13,592 nucleotides of DNA, from positions 1 to 13,592 of the forward strand of contig JAKSCN010000349.1 in the NCBI GenBank assembly GCA_022360595.1, read 5' to 3'. The notes under the pieces are model-generated. The model worked only from the letters and a program-made list of their open reading frames with translations. It searched no databases and had not been told where the DNA came from. This DNA comes from Chromatiales bacterium (GTDB lineage: Bacteria; Pseudomonadota; Gammaproteobacteria; Chromatiales; Chromatiaceae). Of the stretch, positions 1 to 7,508 are shown piece after piece; within the stretch, counting starts at the first letter, position 1, and each line of letters starts with the position of its first letter. A program made the translations under genes and the position numbers.

Positions 1-1
1 A

Positions 2-973
2 GAGGGGCAGACACCGCTCATCGAGAAAACGGAAGAGCTGGAGACACAACTCAAGCAACGTATTGAAGTCGAAGGGGAGTTGGCCACCGCCCGTAAGGCG
101 CTGGAAGAGACCGATGCCCGTCTGCGTGGTCTGGAGCAGGAGCGTCATCAGTCTGAACAGCGTGTGCAGGAGCAGCGTTCAGCACTGGATAAAGTGCGAA
201 TGCAGCATCAGGAAGTGATGATTCGTCGCAGAACCATGGAAGAGCAACTCGGTGAGAGCGGTTTTCAGCGGGAGCAGCTCTTCATGGAGATGCCGGGGGA
301 TGCCACTGTCGATAAGTGGCAGGAAGAGGTTGAACGCATGGATATGCGTATCCGCCGTCTCGGCCCGATCAATCTGGCGGCGATCGACGAGTACCAGGAG
401 CAGTCCGAGCGTATGAAGTATCTGGATGCGCAGCATGCGGATGTCACAGAATCGCTGGAAACGCTGGAAAACGCCATCAAGAAGATCGATCGCGAAACCC
501 GCACCCGCTTTAAAGAGACCTTCGACAAGGTCAACTCCGGTTTGCAGGAGAAGTTCCCCAAATTGTTTGGGGGCGGTCACGCCTATCTGCAGCTTACGGG
601 TGATGATCTGCTCGATACCGGTGTCACGGTGATGGCGCGGCCACCGGGTAAACGAAACTCCAGTATTCATCTGTTGTCTGGTGGAGAGAAGGCGCTTACC
701 GCGGTGGCGCTGGTGTTCGCTATTTTTGAGCTCAACCCGGCGCCTTTCTGTATGTTGGACGAGGTTGATGCGCCACTGGACGACGCCAATGTGGGCCGTT
801 TTTGTGAGCTGGTTAAATCCATGTCCGAGCAGGTGCAGTTTATCTTTATTACCCATAACAAGATTACCATGGAGATCGCCAACCAGCTCTCCGGGGTCAC
901 CATGCACGAGCCGGGTGTGTCACGTCTGGTCTCCGTTGATGTGGAAGAGGCTGCCCAACTGGCAGCCATGTAA
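2..973 (+). CDS. smc: Chromosome partition protein Smc, C-terminal part (5' end outside window)
   Basis: This is the last 323 codons of Smc, the ATPase that with its kleisin partner compacts and helps segregate the chromosome. The frame is open from base 2, so the visible start is only the window edge. The first half of the fragment is charged, Glu/Arg/Gln-rich coiled coil running back from the hinge. The C-terminal half of the ABC head follows. The ABC signature LLSGGEKAL lies near fragment residue 224. The Walker B stretch FCMLDEVDAPLDD has its Asp-Glu near 253-254, and the H-loop FIFITHNK follows. These elements are intact and in order, and the protein ends normally at TAA. The following zipA and ligA match the usual gammaproteobacterial order. 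Identification is near certain; only the N-terminal head lobe and hinge are missing. Confidence 0.97.
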   Translation, partial: EGQTPLIEKTEELETQLKQRIEVEGELATARKALEETDARLRGLEQERHQSEQRVQEQRSALDKVRMQHQEVMIRRRTMEEQLGESGFQREQLFMEMPGDATVDKWQEEVERMDMRIRRLGPINLAAIDEYQEQSERMKYLDAQHADVTESLETLENAIKKIDRETRTRFKETFDKVNSGLQEKFPKLFGGGHAYLQLTGDDLLDTGVTVMARPPGKRNSSIHLLSGGEKALTAVALVFAIFELNPAPFCMLDEVDAPLDDANVGRFCELVKSMSEQVQFIFITHNKITMEIANQLSGVTMHEPGVSRLVSVDVEEAAQLAAM

Positions 974-1039
974 TTCGAGCAGGCGCAGGTGTTTCAGCGC
1001 ACTGCGAGAGGTTTAGTAACCGAATAAGGCCGATTCTGG

Positions 1040-1930
1040 ATGGACGCCGATACGCTTCGTTTAATTCTATTTGTCACCGGTGTGGCGCTGATTCTGGGGA
1101 TCTATTTTCTCGGGCGCAAAAAGCGCAATGGCACTGCCCGTATTCATGCCACCAAGCGTGATGATGTCGATGAGGTTCCTGCAACAGATCAGTCCTTATC
1201 TAACAAAGAAGAGGAGGATGATGGGGACGAGGAGCTTCCCGCTGAAGAGCCCGTTCAGCAGGATAATGCATGGGAAGAGCAACCTATGCCTGAAGAGCGG
1301 GTGGAACCCCATTTCTCTGCTGTGGACGATGAACCTGCCGATAAAGCGGAACCTTCTCTTGATCTCTTCCCCGATCCACTGATTCAAGATGAGCTACTCG
1401 AAGAGCCAAAACTGGAACAAACCTCTTTCGCGTTTACAGCCGATGACGGTGAAGAGGCGTATGAATCGATCCCCGCCGGTGATGATGTTCCGGTAAAAAT
1501 CATTCAACTGATTCTCGCAGCCAAACCGGACCACACCATCAATGGTGCAAAACTCAAAGAGGTCTGTGATGAACTTGAGCTGCGCCATGGCGATATGGAT
1601 ATCTATCACTACTACATTGAAGCCAATGGTCGCCGGGACAATGTCGCCTTCAGCATGGCTTCGATGGTTGAGCCGGGCACTTTTCCGAAAAAAGGGTTGG
1701 ATGAATTTGAAACACCAGGGGTTGTGCTGTTTGCCCAACTGCCTGGTCCGAAAGATGGCTTGGCGATATTTTCCGATATGTTATTCAGTGCCGAGCGTAT
1801 GGCTGCACTACTGGATCTGGAACTGCAGGATGAGACTCACAGCACCCTCAGTAAGCAGTCGGTAGAGCATACCCGCGTCCAAATTCTTGAACACCGTAGG
1901 CAGGTACAACTTGCCAGAAGTAAGCGATGA
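1040..1930 (+). CDS. zipA: Cell division protein ZipA
   Basis: ZipA is an inner-membrane division protein that tethers FtsZ polymers to the membrane and helps assemble the divisome. The 296-residue product starts with a short periplasmic tip and one hydrophobic helix (about residues 6-25, LRLILFVTGVALILGIYFLG), followed by the positive stop RKKR. A long acidic linker, about residues 38-150, is rich in Asp and Glu. The globular ZipA C-terminal FtsZ-binding domain occupies about residues 150-285, including FSMASMVEPGTFP and GVVLFAQLPGP, which are typical of that domain. The length is somewhat below the roughly 330 residues of the E. coli protein, with the linker accounting for the difference. 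It lies 66 bp after smc and its stop overlaps the ligA start (ATGA), so the two are probably translationally coupled. The linker composition is unusual: acidic rather than Pro/Gln-rich. Confidence 0.95.
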   Translation: MDADTLRLILFVTGVALILGIYFLGRKKRNGTARIHATKRDDVDEVPATDQSLSNKEEEDDGDEELPAEEPVQQDNAWEEQPMPEERVEPHFSAVDDEPADKAEPSLDLFPDPLIQDELLEEPKLEQTSFAFTADDGEEAYESIPAGDDVPVKIIQLILAAKPDHTINGAKLKEVCDELELRHGDMDIYHYYIEANGRRDNVAFSMASMVEPGTFPKKGLDEFETPGVVLFAQLPGPKDGLAIFSDMLFSAERMAALLDLELQDETHSTLSKQSVEHTRVQILEHRRQVQLARSKR

Positions 1931-3942
1931 CAATACCTCAAAAAGTGCATGACCGCGTAGCTGAGCTACGTGAAGAGATCGATTATCACAATTACCAGTA
2001 TTACGTACTGGATCATCCGCAAATTCCTGACAGCGAATACGACAAGCTGATGCGCGAACTGCAGCGGTTTGAGCGTGAGTACCCTGATCTGGTGACACCC
2101 GAATCGCCCACCCAACGTGTCGGTGGAAAACCTTTGGACGGGTTCGATGAGGTGACTCACCGGGTGCCGATGCTGTCGCTGGATAACGCCTTCAGCGAAG
2201 AGGATATGCAGGAGTTTGACCGGCGGGTGCGTGATCGCCTGAAAACAACCGATACGATCCAGTACACCGCGGAACCTAAACTCGATGGGCTGGCCATCAA
2301 TATTCGCTACGAAAAAGGGGTGCTGGTGCAAGCTGCCACCCGGGGGGATGGCGCCACCGGTGAAGATGTCACCCAGAATGTGCGCACCATCTCTTCGGTG
2401 CCGTTGCGTCTGCTCGGCGATGATTATCCAGATGTGCTGGAGGTTCGTGGCGAAATCTACATGCCCCGGGCTGGATTTGAAGCGATGAATGAACGCGCCC
2501 GCCAGGCGGGTGAGAAGACATTTGCCAATCCTCGAAATGCAGCAGCGGGTTCACTGCGTCAGCTCGACTCTAAAATCACCGCGACACGTCCATTGGCTAT
2601 GTTCTGTTACGGTTTTGGCGAGATCTCAAATGGACCGCTGGGTGATAAACAGAGTGTCAGTATGAATAAACTGACCAGCTGGGGGTTGCGTATCTCACCG
2701 GAACTGCAAGTGGTGGAAGGGGCCGAAGGCTGTATCGAGTACTATCGCCGAATGGCTGATCGGCGCGAAAGTCTCGACTACGATATCGATGGTGTGGTGT
2801 TCAAGGTTGATAACCTTGATCTACAAAATGAGCTAGGGTTTGTCTCCCGGGCGCCACGTTGGGCTATTGCTCAGAAGTTTCCGGCGCAAGAAGAGATCAC
2901 CAAACTACTGGCTATCGATGTTCAAGTGGGGCGTACAGGTGCACTCACACCTGTGGCGCGACTGGAACCGGTCAATGTGGCGGGTGTTACCGTCACCAAT
3001 GCCACGCTTCACAATGAAGATGAAATTCGCCGTAAAGACATCCGTATAGGCGATACCGTTATTATCCGCAGGGCGGGGGACGTCATTCCGCAAGTAGTGC
3101 AAGTGGTGCTTAATAAACGTGGTGATGATGTTGAAAAGTTCGAGATGCCTACCGCCTGCCCGGTCTGTGGATCGGATGTGATTCGGGACGAAGATGAAGC
3201 GGTAATTCGCTGTAGCGGTGGCCTCTACTGTCCTGCCCAGCGTAAAGAGGCGATTAAACACTTCGCTGCCCGACGCGCCCTGGATATCGAAGGACTGGGC
3301 GATAAGCTGGTTGATCAATTGGTTGAACGTGAGTTGATCAGCACCCCTGCTGACTTGTTTAGGCTGGATGTAGAGACGGTTGCAGGTCTGGAGCGCATGG
3401 GGCAGAAATCGGCCGAGAACCTGATTGATGCTCTGAAGCAGAGCAAGAAGACTACCCTGAGCCGTTTTCTCTTTTCGCTCGGTATCCGAGAAGTGGGAGA
3501 GGCGACAGCCCAAGCGTTAGCGCTGTATTACGGCGACATACAAACGCTGGAGAGTGCGGATACAGAGTCACTGCAAGAGGTGCCTGATGTGGGGCCTATT
3601 GTGGCGGAGCATATCGTCACCTTCTTCAATCAAGGCCATAATCTGGAGGTGATCCGGCAACTGATCGATGCAGGTGTTGAGTGGGAATCACCGAAGCCCA
3701 AAACAGAGGGTGAACAGCCGCTGGTTGGAAAAACGGTTGTACTCACCGGCACACTGAGCCGTTCTCGTCAGGAGATCAAAGAGGAGCTTCAGGCACTGGG
3801 CGCCAAAGTGGCCGGCAGCGTTTCAAGCAAAACAGATTTTCTGGTTGCGGGTGCCGATGCAGGATCAAAGCTGACAAAGGCAGAAAAGCTTGGCGTTGAA
3901 GTGCTTGACGAAGCGGGATTGAATGAGCTGCTGTCCCAATAG
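1927..3942 (+). CDS. ligA: NAD-dependent DNA ligase LigA
   Basis: LigA seals nicks in duplex DNA using NAD+, joining Okazaki fragments and repair patches. The 671 residues match the usual family length and domain order. An N-terminal Ia domain begins around VAELREEIDYHNYQYYV. The adenylation domain has the motif AEPKLDGLAI with catalytic Lys118. An OB fold follows. The four-cysteine zinc finger uses Cys411, Cys414, Cys429 and Cys435. Helix-hairpin-helix repeats fill about 440-585, and a BRCT domain begins near 593 (PLVGKTVVLTGTLSRSR). All catalytic and zinc residues are present. The ATG overlaps the zipA stop by four bases, and there is no strong Shine-Dalgarno, so coupling to zipA translation is likely. 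The next gene follows after 27 bp and may share the transcript. Confidence 0.98.
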   Translation: MTIPQKVHDRVAELREEIDYHNYQYYVLDHPQIPDSEYDKLMRELQRFEREYPDLVTPESPTQRVGGKPLDGFDEVTHRVPMLSLDNAFSEEDMQEFDRRVRDRLKTTDTIQYTAEPKLDGLAINIRYEKGVLVQAATRGDGATGEDVTQNVRTISSVPLRLLGDDYPDVLEVRGEIYMPRAGFEAMNERARQAGEKTFANPRNAAAGSLRQLDSKITATRPLAMFCYGFGEISNGPLGDKQSVSMNKLTSWGLRISPELQVVEGAEGCIEYYRRMADRRESLDYDIDGVVFKVDNLDLQNELGFVSRAPRWAIAQKFPAQEEITKLLAIDVQVGRTGALTPVARLEPVNVAGVTVTNATLHNEDEIRRKDIRIGDTVIIRRAGDVIPQVVQVVLNKRGDDVEKFEMPTACPVCGSDVIRDEDEAVIRCSGGLYCPAQRKEAIKHFAARRALDIEGLGDKLVDQLVERELISTPADLFRLDVETVAGLERMGQKSAENLIDALKQSKKTTLSRFLFSLGIREVGEATAQALALYYGDIQTLESADTESLQEVPDVGPIVAEHIVTFFNQGHNLEVIRQLIDAGVEWESPKPKTEGEQPLVGKTVVLTGTLSRSRQEIKEELQALGAKVAGSVSSKTDFLVAGADAGSKLTKAEKLGVEVLDEAGLNELLSQ

Positions 3943-3969
3943 TGTGTGTTTGGTGGATTGAGTAGAACA

Positions 3970-4776
3970 ATGTTTGGTCTGTTTCAGAATAGAGCGCCGT
4001 TGCTTGAAGAGAACTTATCTCAATGGCTCTTCGATGCCTTTACCTGGGCACTGGAAAACTTTGAAGCTGACTTATTCTATAAAGAGACCGTGTTGGTACT
4101 GCCCAACAATCAATTTTTTCCGGGGCGAGTGAACAGTGTCGATGGTATGGCCAACCTGATTTTCGATCGGGTCAAGCATTATGCGGGTATCAATCACTGG
4201 CCTACCCGTATTGCCGACCACAGTAGCTGTTCACTGCTTCCACCACCTCAGGTAGAGATCAAAGGGGCGTTGCGCGATCCCAATGGTGTACCCGATGAGA
4301 CGGTTCCACAAGAGTTACGCCTGATCATTCCGTACAATCCACAGCAGATTAACAACCCTGAAGGGATGATTGCCACCTACGCCCATACCTTGGCCCACTA
4401 CATGGGACAGATGGCCCAAACACCGCCACCCGGTGGTACTGAATACTGGCCTCATGTGACCGAACTGCTTGCCATCTATCTCGGTTTTGGTCTCATGTTC
4501 GCCAACAGCGCCTTCACTCACCGCGGTGGTTGTGGAAGTTGTTATAACCCCAATACCGTTCGTGATGCTTATCTTTCGGAACAGGAGGCCACTTATGCAC
4601 TGGCTATCTTTGCTGTTCTGAAAGATATTCCCAACTCATCGGTGACAGGCCATCTCAAAAGTCATCTGCGTGGTGTGTATAAGAGAGCGGTGAAAGAGAT
4701 CAAGCAGAGGACAGATGATCTGACCCGACTGCAATCTTTTTCGCAGAATCAGCATCGCTCGCCATCCAAGGCCTGA
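3970..4776 (+). CDS. Unnamed protein resembling a zinc-protease-like family, HExxH motif degenerate (HTLAH)
   Basis: I cannot name this 268-residue protein. A GTG at 3946 would add eight residues; ATG 3970 is preferred because MFGLFQNRAP starts the recognisable globular sequence. It has no signal peptide or membrane helix. The central stretch ATYAHTLAHYMGQ (His139-His143) followed by HVTELLAIYLGFGLMFANSAF (from His162) resembles uncharacterised proteins in which a helix with HExxH precedes an E/D-rich LTDLLAV-type helix. Here the catalytic Glu position is Thr140, so if the resemblance is real the protein has lost the usual general base. The final third has a GGCGSCYNPN turn and a basic C-terminal helix. 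It follows ligA by 27 bp and is convergent with the DM13 gene. The family link is from memory of sequence patterns, not a search. Confidence 0.75.
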   Translation: MFGLFQNRAPLLEENLSQWLFDAFTWALENFEADLFYKETVLVLPNNQFFPGRVNSVDGMANLIFDRVKHYAGINHWPTRIADHSSCSLLPPPQVEIKGALRDPNGVPDETVPQELRLIIPYNPQQINNPEGMIATYAHTLAHYMGQMAQTPPPGGTEYWPHVTELLAIYLGFGLMFANSAFTHRGGCGSCYNPNTVRDAYLSEQEATYALAIFAVLKDIPNSSVTGHLKSHLRGVYKRAVKEIKQRTDDLTRLQSFSQNQHRSPSKA

Positions 4777-4803
4777 ATAAATGGCTTAAACTCGCTGCCT
4801 TAA

Positions 4804-5229
4804 TCAGTTATTCAGTTCGGCGCCAGCCCACAGATGAGAAAACTGAACGCAGTGGATCAGAATGCTCTGGTATTTTGAGAGATCTGTGTCTCCTGGCAGT
4901 TCAAATCGCTGGGCACCTTTCATCTTTTTGAAAAAAAGCGATTTATCGTTGGTTTTAAGCATGCCGACCTGAATGGAGCTTTGGTTGGCGTTGCTGTTGT
5001 TTACTTCCGAAAGTTTCTTCGTGGAAAACAGTATAAAGAGATCAGGACCATCTTTGGTTTCGAAATCATCACTGAGAGAGACAATCAACTTTCCGTCCTC
5101 TTTGGTGATGCTCCAGGTACCTGCTGCATCATAATCTATTTTTGTCCATGTACCCTTGGCAATCTGTTGTTCAGCATAACCCACAGAAGAGAGAAGGAGA
5201 GTGAATAGCAGAATGGTTAGCCGTGTCAT
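4804..5229 (-). CDS. Exported DM13-domain protein
   Basis: The 141-residue product begins with a clear Sec signal peptide (MTRLTILLFTLLLSSVGYA, cleavage probably before EQQ), so it should act in the periplasm or outside. The rest is one DM13 domain: GTWSITKEDGKLIVSLSDDF, then GPDLFILFS, a GMLK turn, and the C-terminal signature SILIHCVQFSHLWAGAEL with the single conserved cysteine at residue 127. DM13 domains have been proposed to be redox-active or electron-transfer modules using that cysteine; direct biochemical evidence is thin. AAGGAGC (minus-strand sense, plus coordinates 5236-5242) lies six bases before the ATG and supports this start. The gene is divergent from the LysR regulator across 216 bp, a classical arrangement for a LysR target. 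It converges with the gene ending at 4776. Confidence 0.88.
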   Translation of the reverse strand: MTRLTILLFTLLLSSVGYAEQQIAKGTWTKIDYDAAGTWSITKEDGKLIVSLSDDFETKDGPDLFILFSTKKLSEVNNSNANQSSIQVGMLKTNDKSLFFKKMKGAQRFELPGDTDLSKYQSILIHCVQFSHLWAGAELNN

Positions 5230-5445
5230 CGTGACGCTCCTTGGGTGACGATAGGTAGCCCGATTTCATATAACCAGTAGGATAGTCCAAAAAATGGAAG
5301 AAGTGGTTATGAGCCGGAAGAAGTCGACCAAACAGCAGGCTGGCGCTAAAATTAGCGACTGCAAATATTATAAAAAACAGCGTGTTGCCATTTAGGGGTT
5401 TTACGCTGCTGATTTAAATAGGGAACTCTCTCCTCAGGAAGTGGC
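5230..5445. promoter_or_regulatory. Divergent control region between DM13 gene and LysR gene
   Basis: The 216-bp gap must hold both divergent promoters. It contains a hyphenated dyad CGCTAAAATTAGCG at 5344-5357 (six-base arms CGCTAA/TTAGCG around AA), immediately followed by an AT-rich run with TATTAT and TATAAA-like elements (about 5365-5376). A dyad in an AT-rich divergent region is a reasonable LysR operator candidate. I cannot place a confident -35/-10 pair for either gene. Confidence 0.45.
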
Positions 5446-6330
5446 ATGTTGAATAATTACCGAGATCACCGGGTATTAGTTGAGGTTGTTAAACAAGGAA
5501 GCATTACCAAAGCCGCTGATTCGCTTGGGTTGTCGAAGTCATCGGTCAGTCGTGTATTGGCGCAGATGGAGAAGGAGTGGAAGGCAGAGTTGCTGGTTCG
5601 TTCAACCCGCAGCCTGAGTTTAACCGATGCGGGTGAGCAGGTGTACAGACACTGCTTGGCTACTGTTGATGATGCGACAGCAACCCAAGAGGCTATCGAG
5701 CAGTTGCAGGAGAGTGTCTCCGGCCCCATACGCATTACAGCGCCTGAAGCCTTTGGCTGTCTCTATTTAGCGCCGATTATTCAAACATTTTTGCACCAAT
5801 ATCCGAAGGTCCGTTTTGATATTGTGACATCCAGTGACTATGAGTCATTGGTGGAGGGCGGCTTTGATCTGGCTATCAGAATAGGACAGTTGGAGGATTC
5901 CAGCCTCAGGGCCAAGAGAGTTTGCCAAACCAGACTCGGCCTGTTCGCCAATAAGCAGTACTTTAATGGTAAGAGTGTGCCGGCTAGGCCTGCCGATCTA
6001 CTGCAACATAACTGCTTGGTTTATACGGGTATGCCTCAACATGCAAGCTGGTTTTTGGCTTTAGGTGATAGTGATGCCTCTCATGTGATGGGAGATGTAC
6101 GTTCAAATAGTGAAATGTTTCTGATTGAACTGGCAAAGCAGGGGAGAGGTATATTGCTGTTTCCTGAGTTACTGCTACAGCGCCATATTGAGAGTAAAGA
6201 GCTGGAACAGGTTATGCCTGATTATGTTAGCTCGATTGATATTCATGCCGTTTATCCATTTAACCGCCCGCCAGCACAAAAGTTACGTCTTTTCATAGAC
6301 TTTTTAAGCCAGTCACTCTGCTCTTCTTGA
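5446..6330 (+). CDS. LysR-family transcriptional regulator
   Basis: This 294-residue protein has standard LysR length and layout. The N-terminal winged helix-turn-helix spans about residues 1-60, with ITKAADSLGLSKSSVSRVL as the recognition region. A linker helix follows, and the effector-binding domain runs from about 88 to the end (GPIRITAPEAFGCLYLAPII onward). The stretch FDLAIRIGQLEDSSLRAKRV is typical of the CrgA-like LysR subgroup, whose effectors are varied, so the ligand cannot be predicted. AGGAAG lies close before the ATG. Divergent orientation from the DM13 gene suggests that gene as a target, together with autoregulation; the NTF2/ABM pair downstream is convergent and less likely to be directly controlled. 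The gene ends before a hairpin at 6341-6366. Confidence 0.95.
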   Translation: MLNNYRDHRVLVEVVKQGSITKAADSLGLSKSSVSRVLAQMEKEWKAELLVRSTRSLSLTDAGEQVYRHCLATVDDATATQEAIEQLQESVSGPIRITAPEAFGCLYLAPIIQTFLHQYPKVRFDIVTSSDYESLVEGGFDLAIRIGQLEDSSLRAKRVCQTRLGLFANKQYFNGKSVPARPADLLQHNCLVYTGMPQHASWFLALGDSDASHVMGDVRSNSEMFLIELAKQGRGILLFPELLLQRHIESKELEQVMPDYVSSIDIHAVYPFNRPPAQKLRLFIDFLSQSLCSS

Positions 6331-6340
6331 TAGAGGAGAG

Positions 6341-6366
6341 GCGCTGATCTACATTTGGTTCAGCGC
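6341..6366 (+). terminator. Possible weak terminator hairpin after LysR gene
   Basis: GCGCTGA (6341-6347) pairs perfectly with TCAGCGC (6360-6366) across a 12-base loop, ten bases after the LysR stop codon. There is no T-tract, so as an intrinsic terminator it would be weak. Confidence 0.35.
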
Positions 6367-6480
6367 TTCAGTGTGACAGCGGTGATAGCATGATGAAGTT
6401 GCAAAGTCGGCGGATAACTGGGAGCAGATCAGTATTAAGGAGTGTGTCAGTGCAGGTGGTGAATGCCAGGCTACGATAAT

Positions 6481-6521
6481 GAAGCCACTCCTGATCCCTG
6501 CGCTACGGTAGGAGTGGCTTC
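6481..6521. repeat. 12-bp perfect inverted repeat, REP-like, between convergent genes
   Basis: GAAGCCACTCCT (6481-6492) and AGGAGTGGCTTC (6510-6521) are exact reverse complements around a 17-base loop. The core GTAGGAGTGGCTTC resembles the GTAGGAGYGGCTTC heads of repetitive extragenic palindromes common in pseudomonads and other gammaproteobacteria. It sits between the convergent LysR and ABM genes, where REP pairs often lie, and could also act as a bidirectional terminator, although neither side has a T-run. Only one copy is visible in this window. Confidence 0.6.
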
Positions 6522-6531
6522 GAGAAAGTGA

Positions 6532-6825
6532 TCAGATATCCAGCAGATTGTAGTATCTGATGTCGGGTGGAGAGGTCAGCAGGTTTCCGATCTTCTCCAT
6601 AATCCCTTGACTGGTGCGCCAAGTCAGATAAGCTTCATAGGCTTTTATCGTCTCCCACTTTTCATAGAAAACGAAGCTACCGGGGCTCTCTATATCTTCA
6701 TAAATGTTAATGCTGATAAACCCCGGATAAGCGCGTGTTTCCACGAGACATCTTTCCAACAGCGCTTTGAGTTCATCGATTTTATCGGGTTGCGCTACTC
6801 CTGAGAGTAAAACTGTCGCTGTCAT
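6532..6825 (-). CDS. ABM-domain (antibiotic biosynthesis monooxygenase-like) small protein
   Basis: The 97-residue product fits the dimeric alpha/beta-barrel ABM family (YgiN-like quinol monooxygenases and relatives). An opening strand MTATVLLSGVA leads to helix KIDELKALLERCLVETRAYPG, then a strand FISINIYEDIESPGSFVFYEKWE and helix IKAYEAYLTWRTSQG. Such proteins are cytosolic, often cofactor-free oxygenases acting on quinols or polyketide-like aromatics, but many have no known substrate. It starts only two bases after the stop of the exported NTF2-like gene, so the pair is almost surely co-transcribed and perhaps translationally coupled. It ends ten bases from the REP-like inverted repeat. 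Family assignment is good; the reaction is unknown. Confidence 0.88.
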   Translation of the reverse strand: MTATVLLSGVAQPDKIDELKALLERCLVETRAYPGFISINIYEDIESPGSFVFYEKWETIKAYEAYLTWRTSQGIMEKIGNLLTSPPDIRYYNLLDI

Positions 6826-6827
6826 TA

Positions 6828-7319
6828 TTATAGCCCCAGCTCTCTTTCAAAGGATTTAAGGTCGTAAAAATCACGTTGCATGATGATTTTTCCTTCATCG
6901 TTGATAGTTGTTGTACTGATGCCTTTCACTGAGAAAGGTCTGTTCTCTATCTGGATATCCCCCCAAGCACCGGAGTAGGTGCCGGCATAGATCCACTCAT
7001 AGGTAACTGAATTACCCGATGCCAACGGTTGGCTGGTTCTGACCCAGACCATGTCGGGTGCATTGGCCAGCCAGACCTCCTCTTCGAACTTGAGTACATT
7101 CTCTTTTCCCGAGATTAATGTATCCGAAGGTAGGTCGAATACAGAGACATCATCAGCATAGAGTTTTCCAATCTGGGTAAGATCGCGTGTTTTCCAGGCA
7201 GCCAAGTACTGATCCAGTACCTGCAGCACGCTATTTGGCGCCTGTTTCTCGCTGGTAAAGCCGATGGGGGACGTTACGCTAAGTAATATAAAGGTGATTA
7301 TTAAGTGCCGTTTAAGCAT
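6828..7319 (-). CDS. Exported NTF2/SnoaL-like protein
   Basis: The 163-residue product opens with a signal peptide (MLKRHLIITFILLSVTSPIGF, cleavage probably after TS). The mature part has the NTF2-like cone fold pattern: VLQVLDQYLAAWKTRDLTQIGKLYADDVSVFDLP as helices and first strand, a middle strand VTYEWIYAGTYSG, and an end strand GKIIMQRDFYDLKSF. SnoaL/NTF2-like proteins are isomerases, cyclases, hydrolases or ligand binders; the export signal suggests periplasmic ligand binding or catalysis here. GGAGGAG (plus coordinates 7326-7332) lies at a good distance before the ATG. The ABM gene follows with a two-base gap. The upstream side is divergent from a methyltransferase gene. The role is not predictable beyond the fold. 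Confidence 0.87.
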   Translation of the reverse strand: MLKRHLIITFILLSVTSPIGFTSEKQAPNSVLQVLDQYLAAWKTRDLTQIGKLYADDVSVFDLPSDTLISGKENVLKFEEEVWLANAPDMVWVRTSQPLASGNSVTYEWIYAGTYSGAWGDIQIENRPFSVKGISTTTINDEGKIIMQRDFYDLKSFERELGL

Positions 7320-7508
7320 ATCTCTCTCCTCCAGTTTATATGAGAAAGATTCAGCTTAATCGACCTGAAATTAGGGAAAAACCATCATCGGTAAAACAGA
7401 GTGTTGCGGATTTTGAAACCTTGAACTGTCGTTCTTAGCTGTTGATATCTATACTCTATCGCCTATTCTGAAAAGCCGTCGGCGAAAGGAAAAAGGGCCT
7501 TTATCATC

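Noticed and set aside
179..907. Long minus-strand open frame (242 codons) opposite smc
   Set aside because: It lies wholly antisense to the intact Smc head, and its product shows no recognisable domain; such frames are common opposite GC-rich genes.
984..1006. Short CGCAG/CTGCG inverted repeat between smc and zipA
   Set aside because: Only five pairs with no T-tract; expected by chance in such sequence.
2905..3513. 202-codon minus-strand frame opposite ligA
   Set aside because: Entirely inside the intact ligA coding region; His/Arg/Asn-rich composition typical of a shadow frame.
4766..4801. AAGGC/GCCTT pairing between the convergent genes ending at 4776 and 4804
   Set aside because: Five pairs around a long loop with no T-run; too weak to call a terminator.
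7421..7455. TTGAAC and TATACT as a promoter for the methyltransferase
   Set aside because: The 23-base spacing is too long for a sigma-70 promoter, and no better pair was found.
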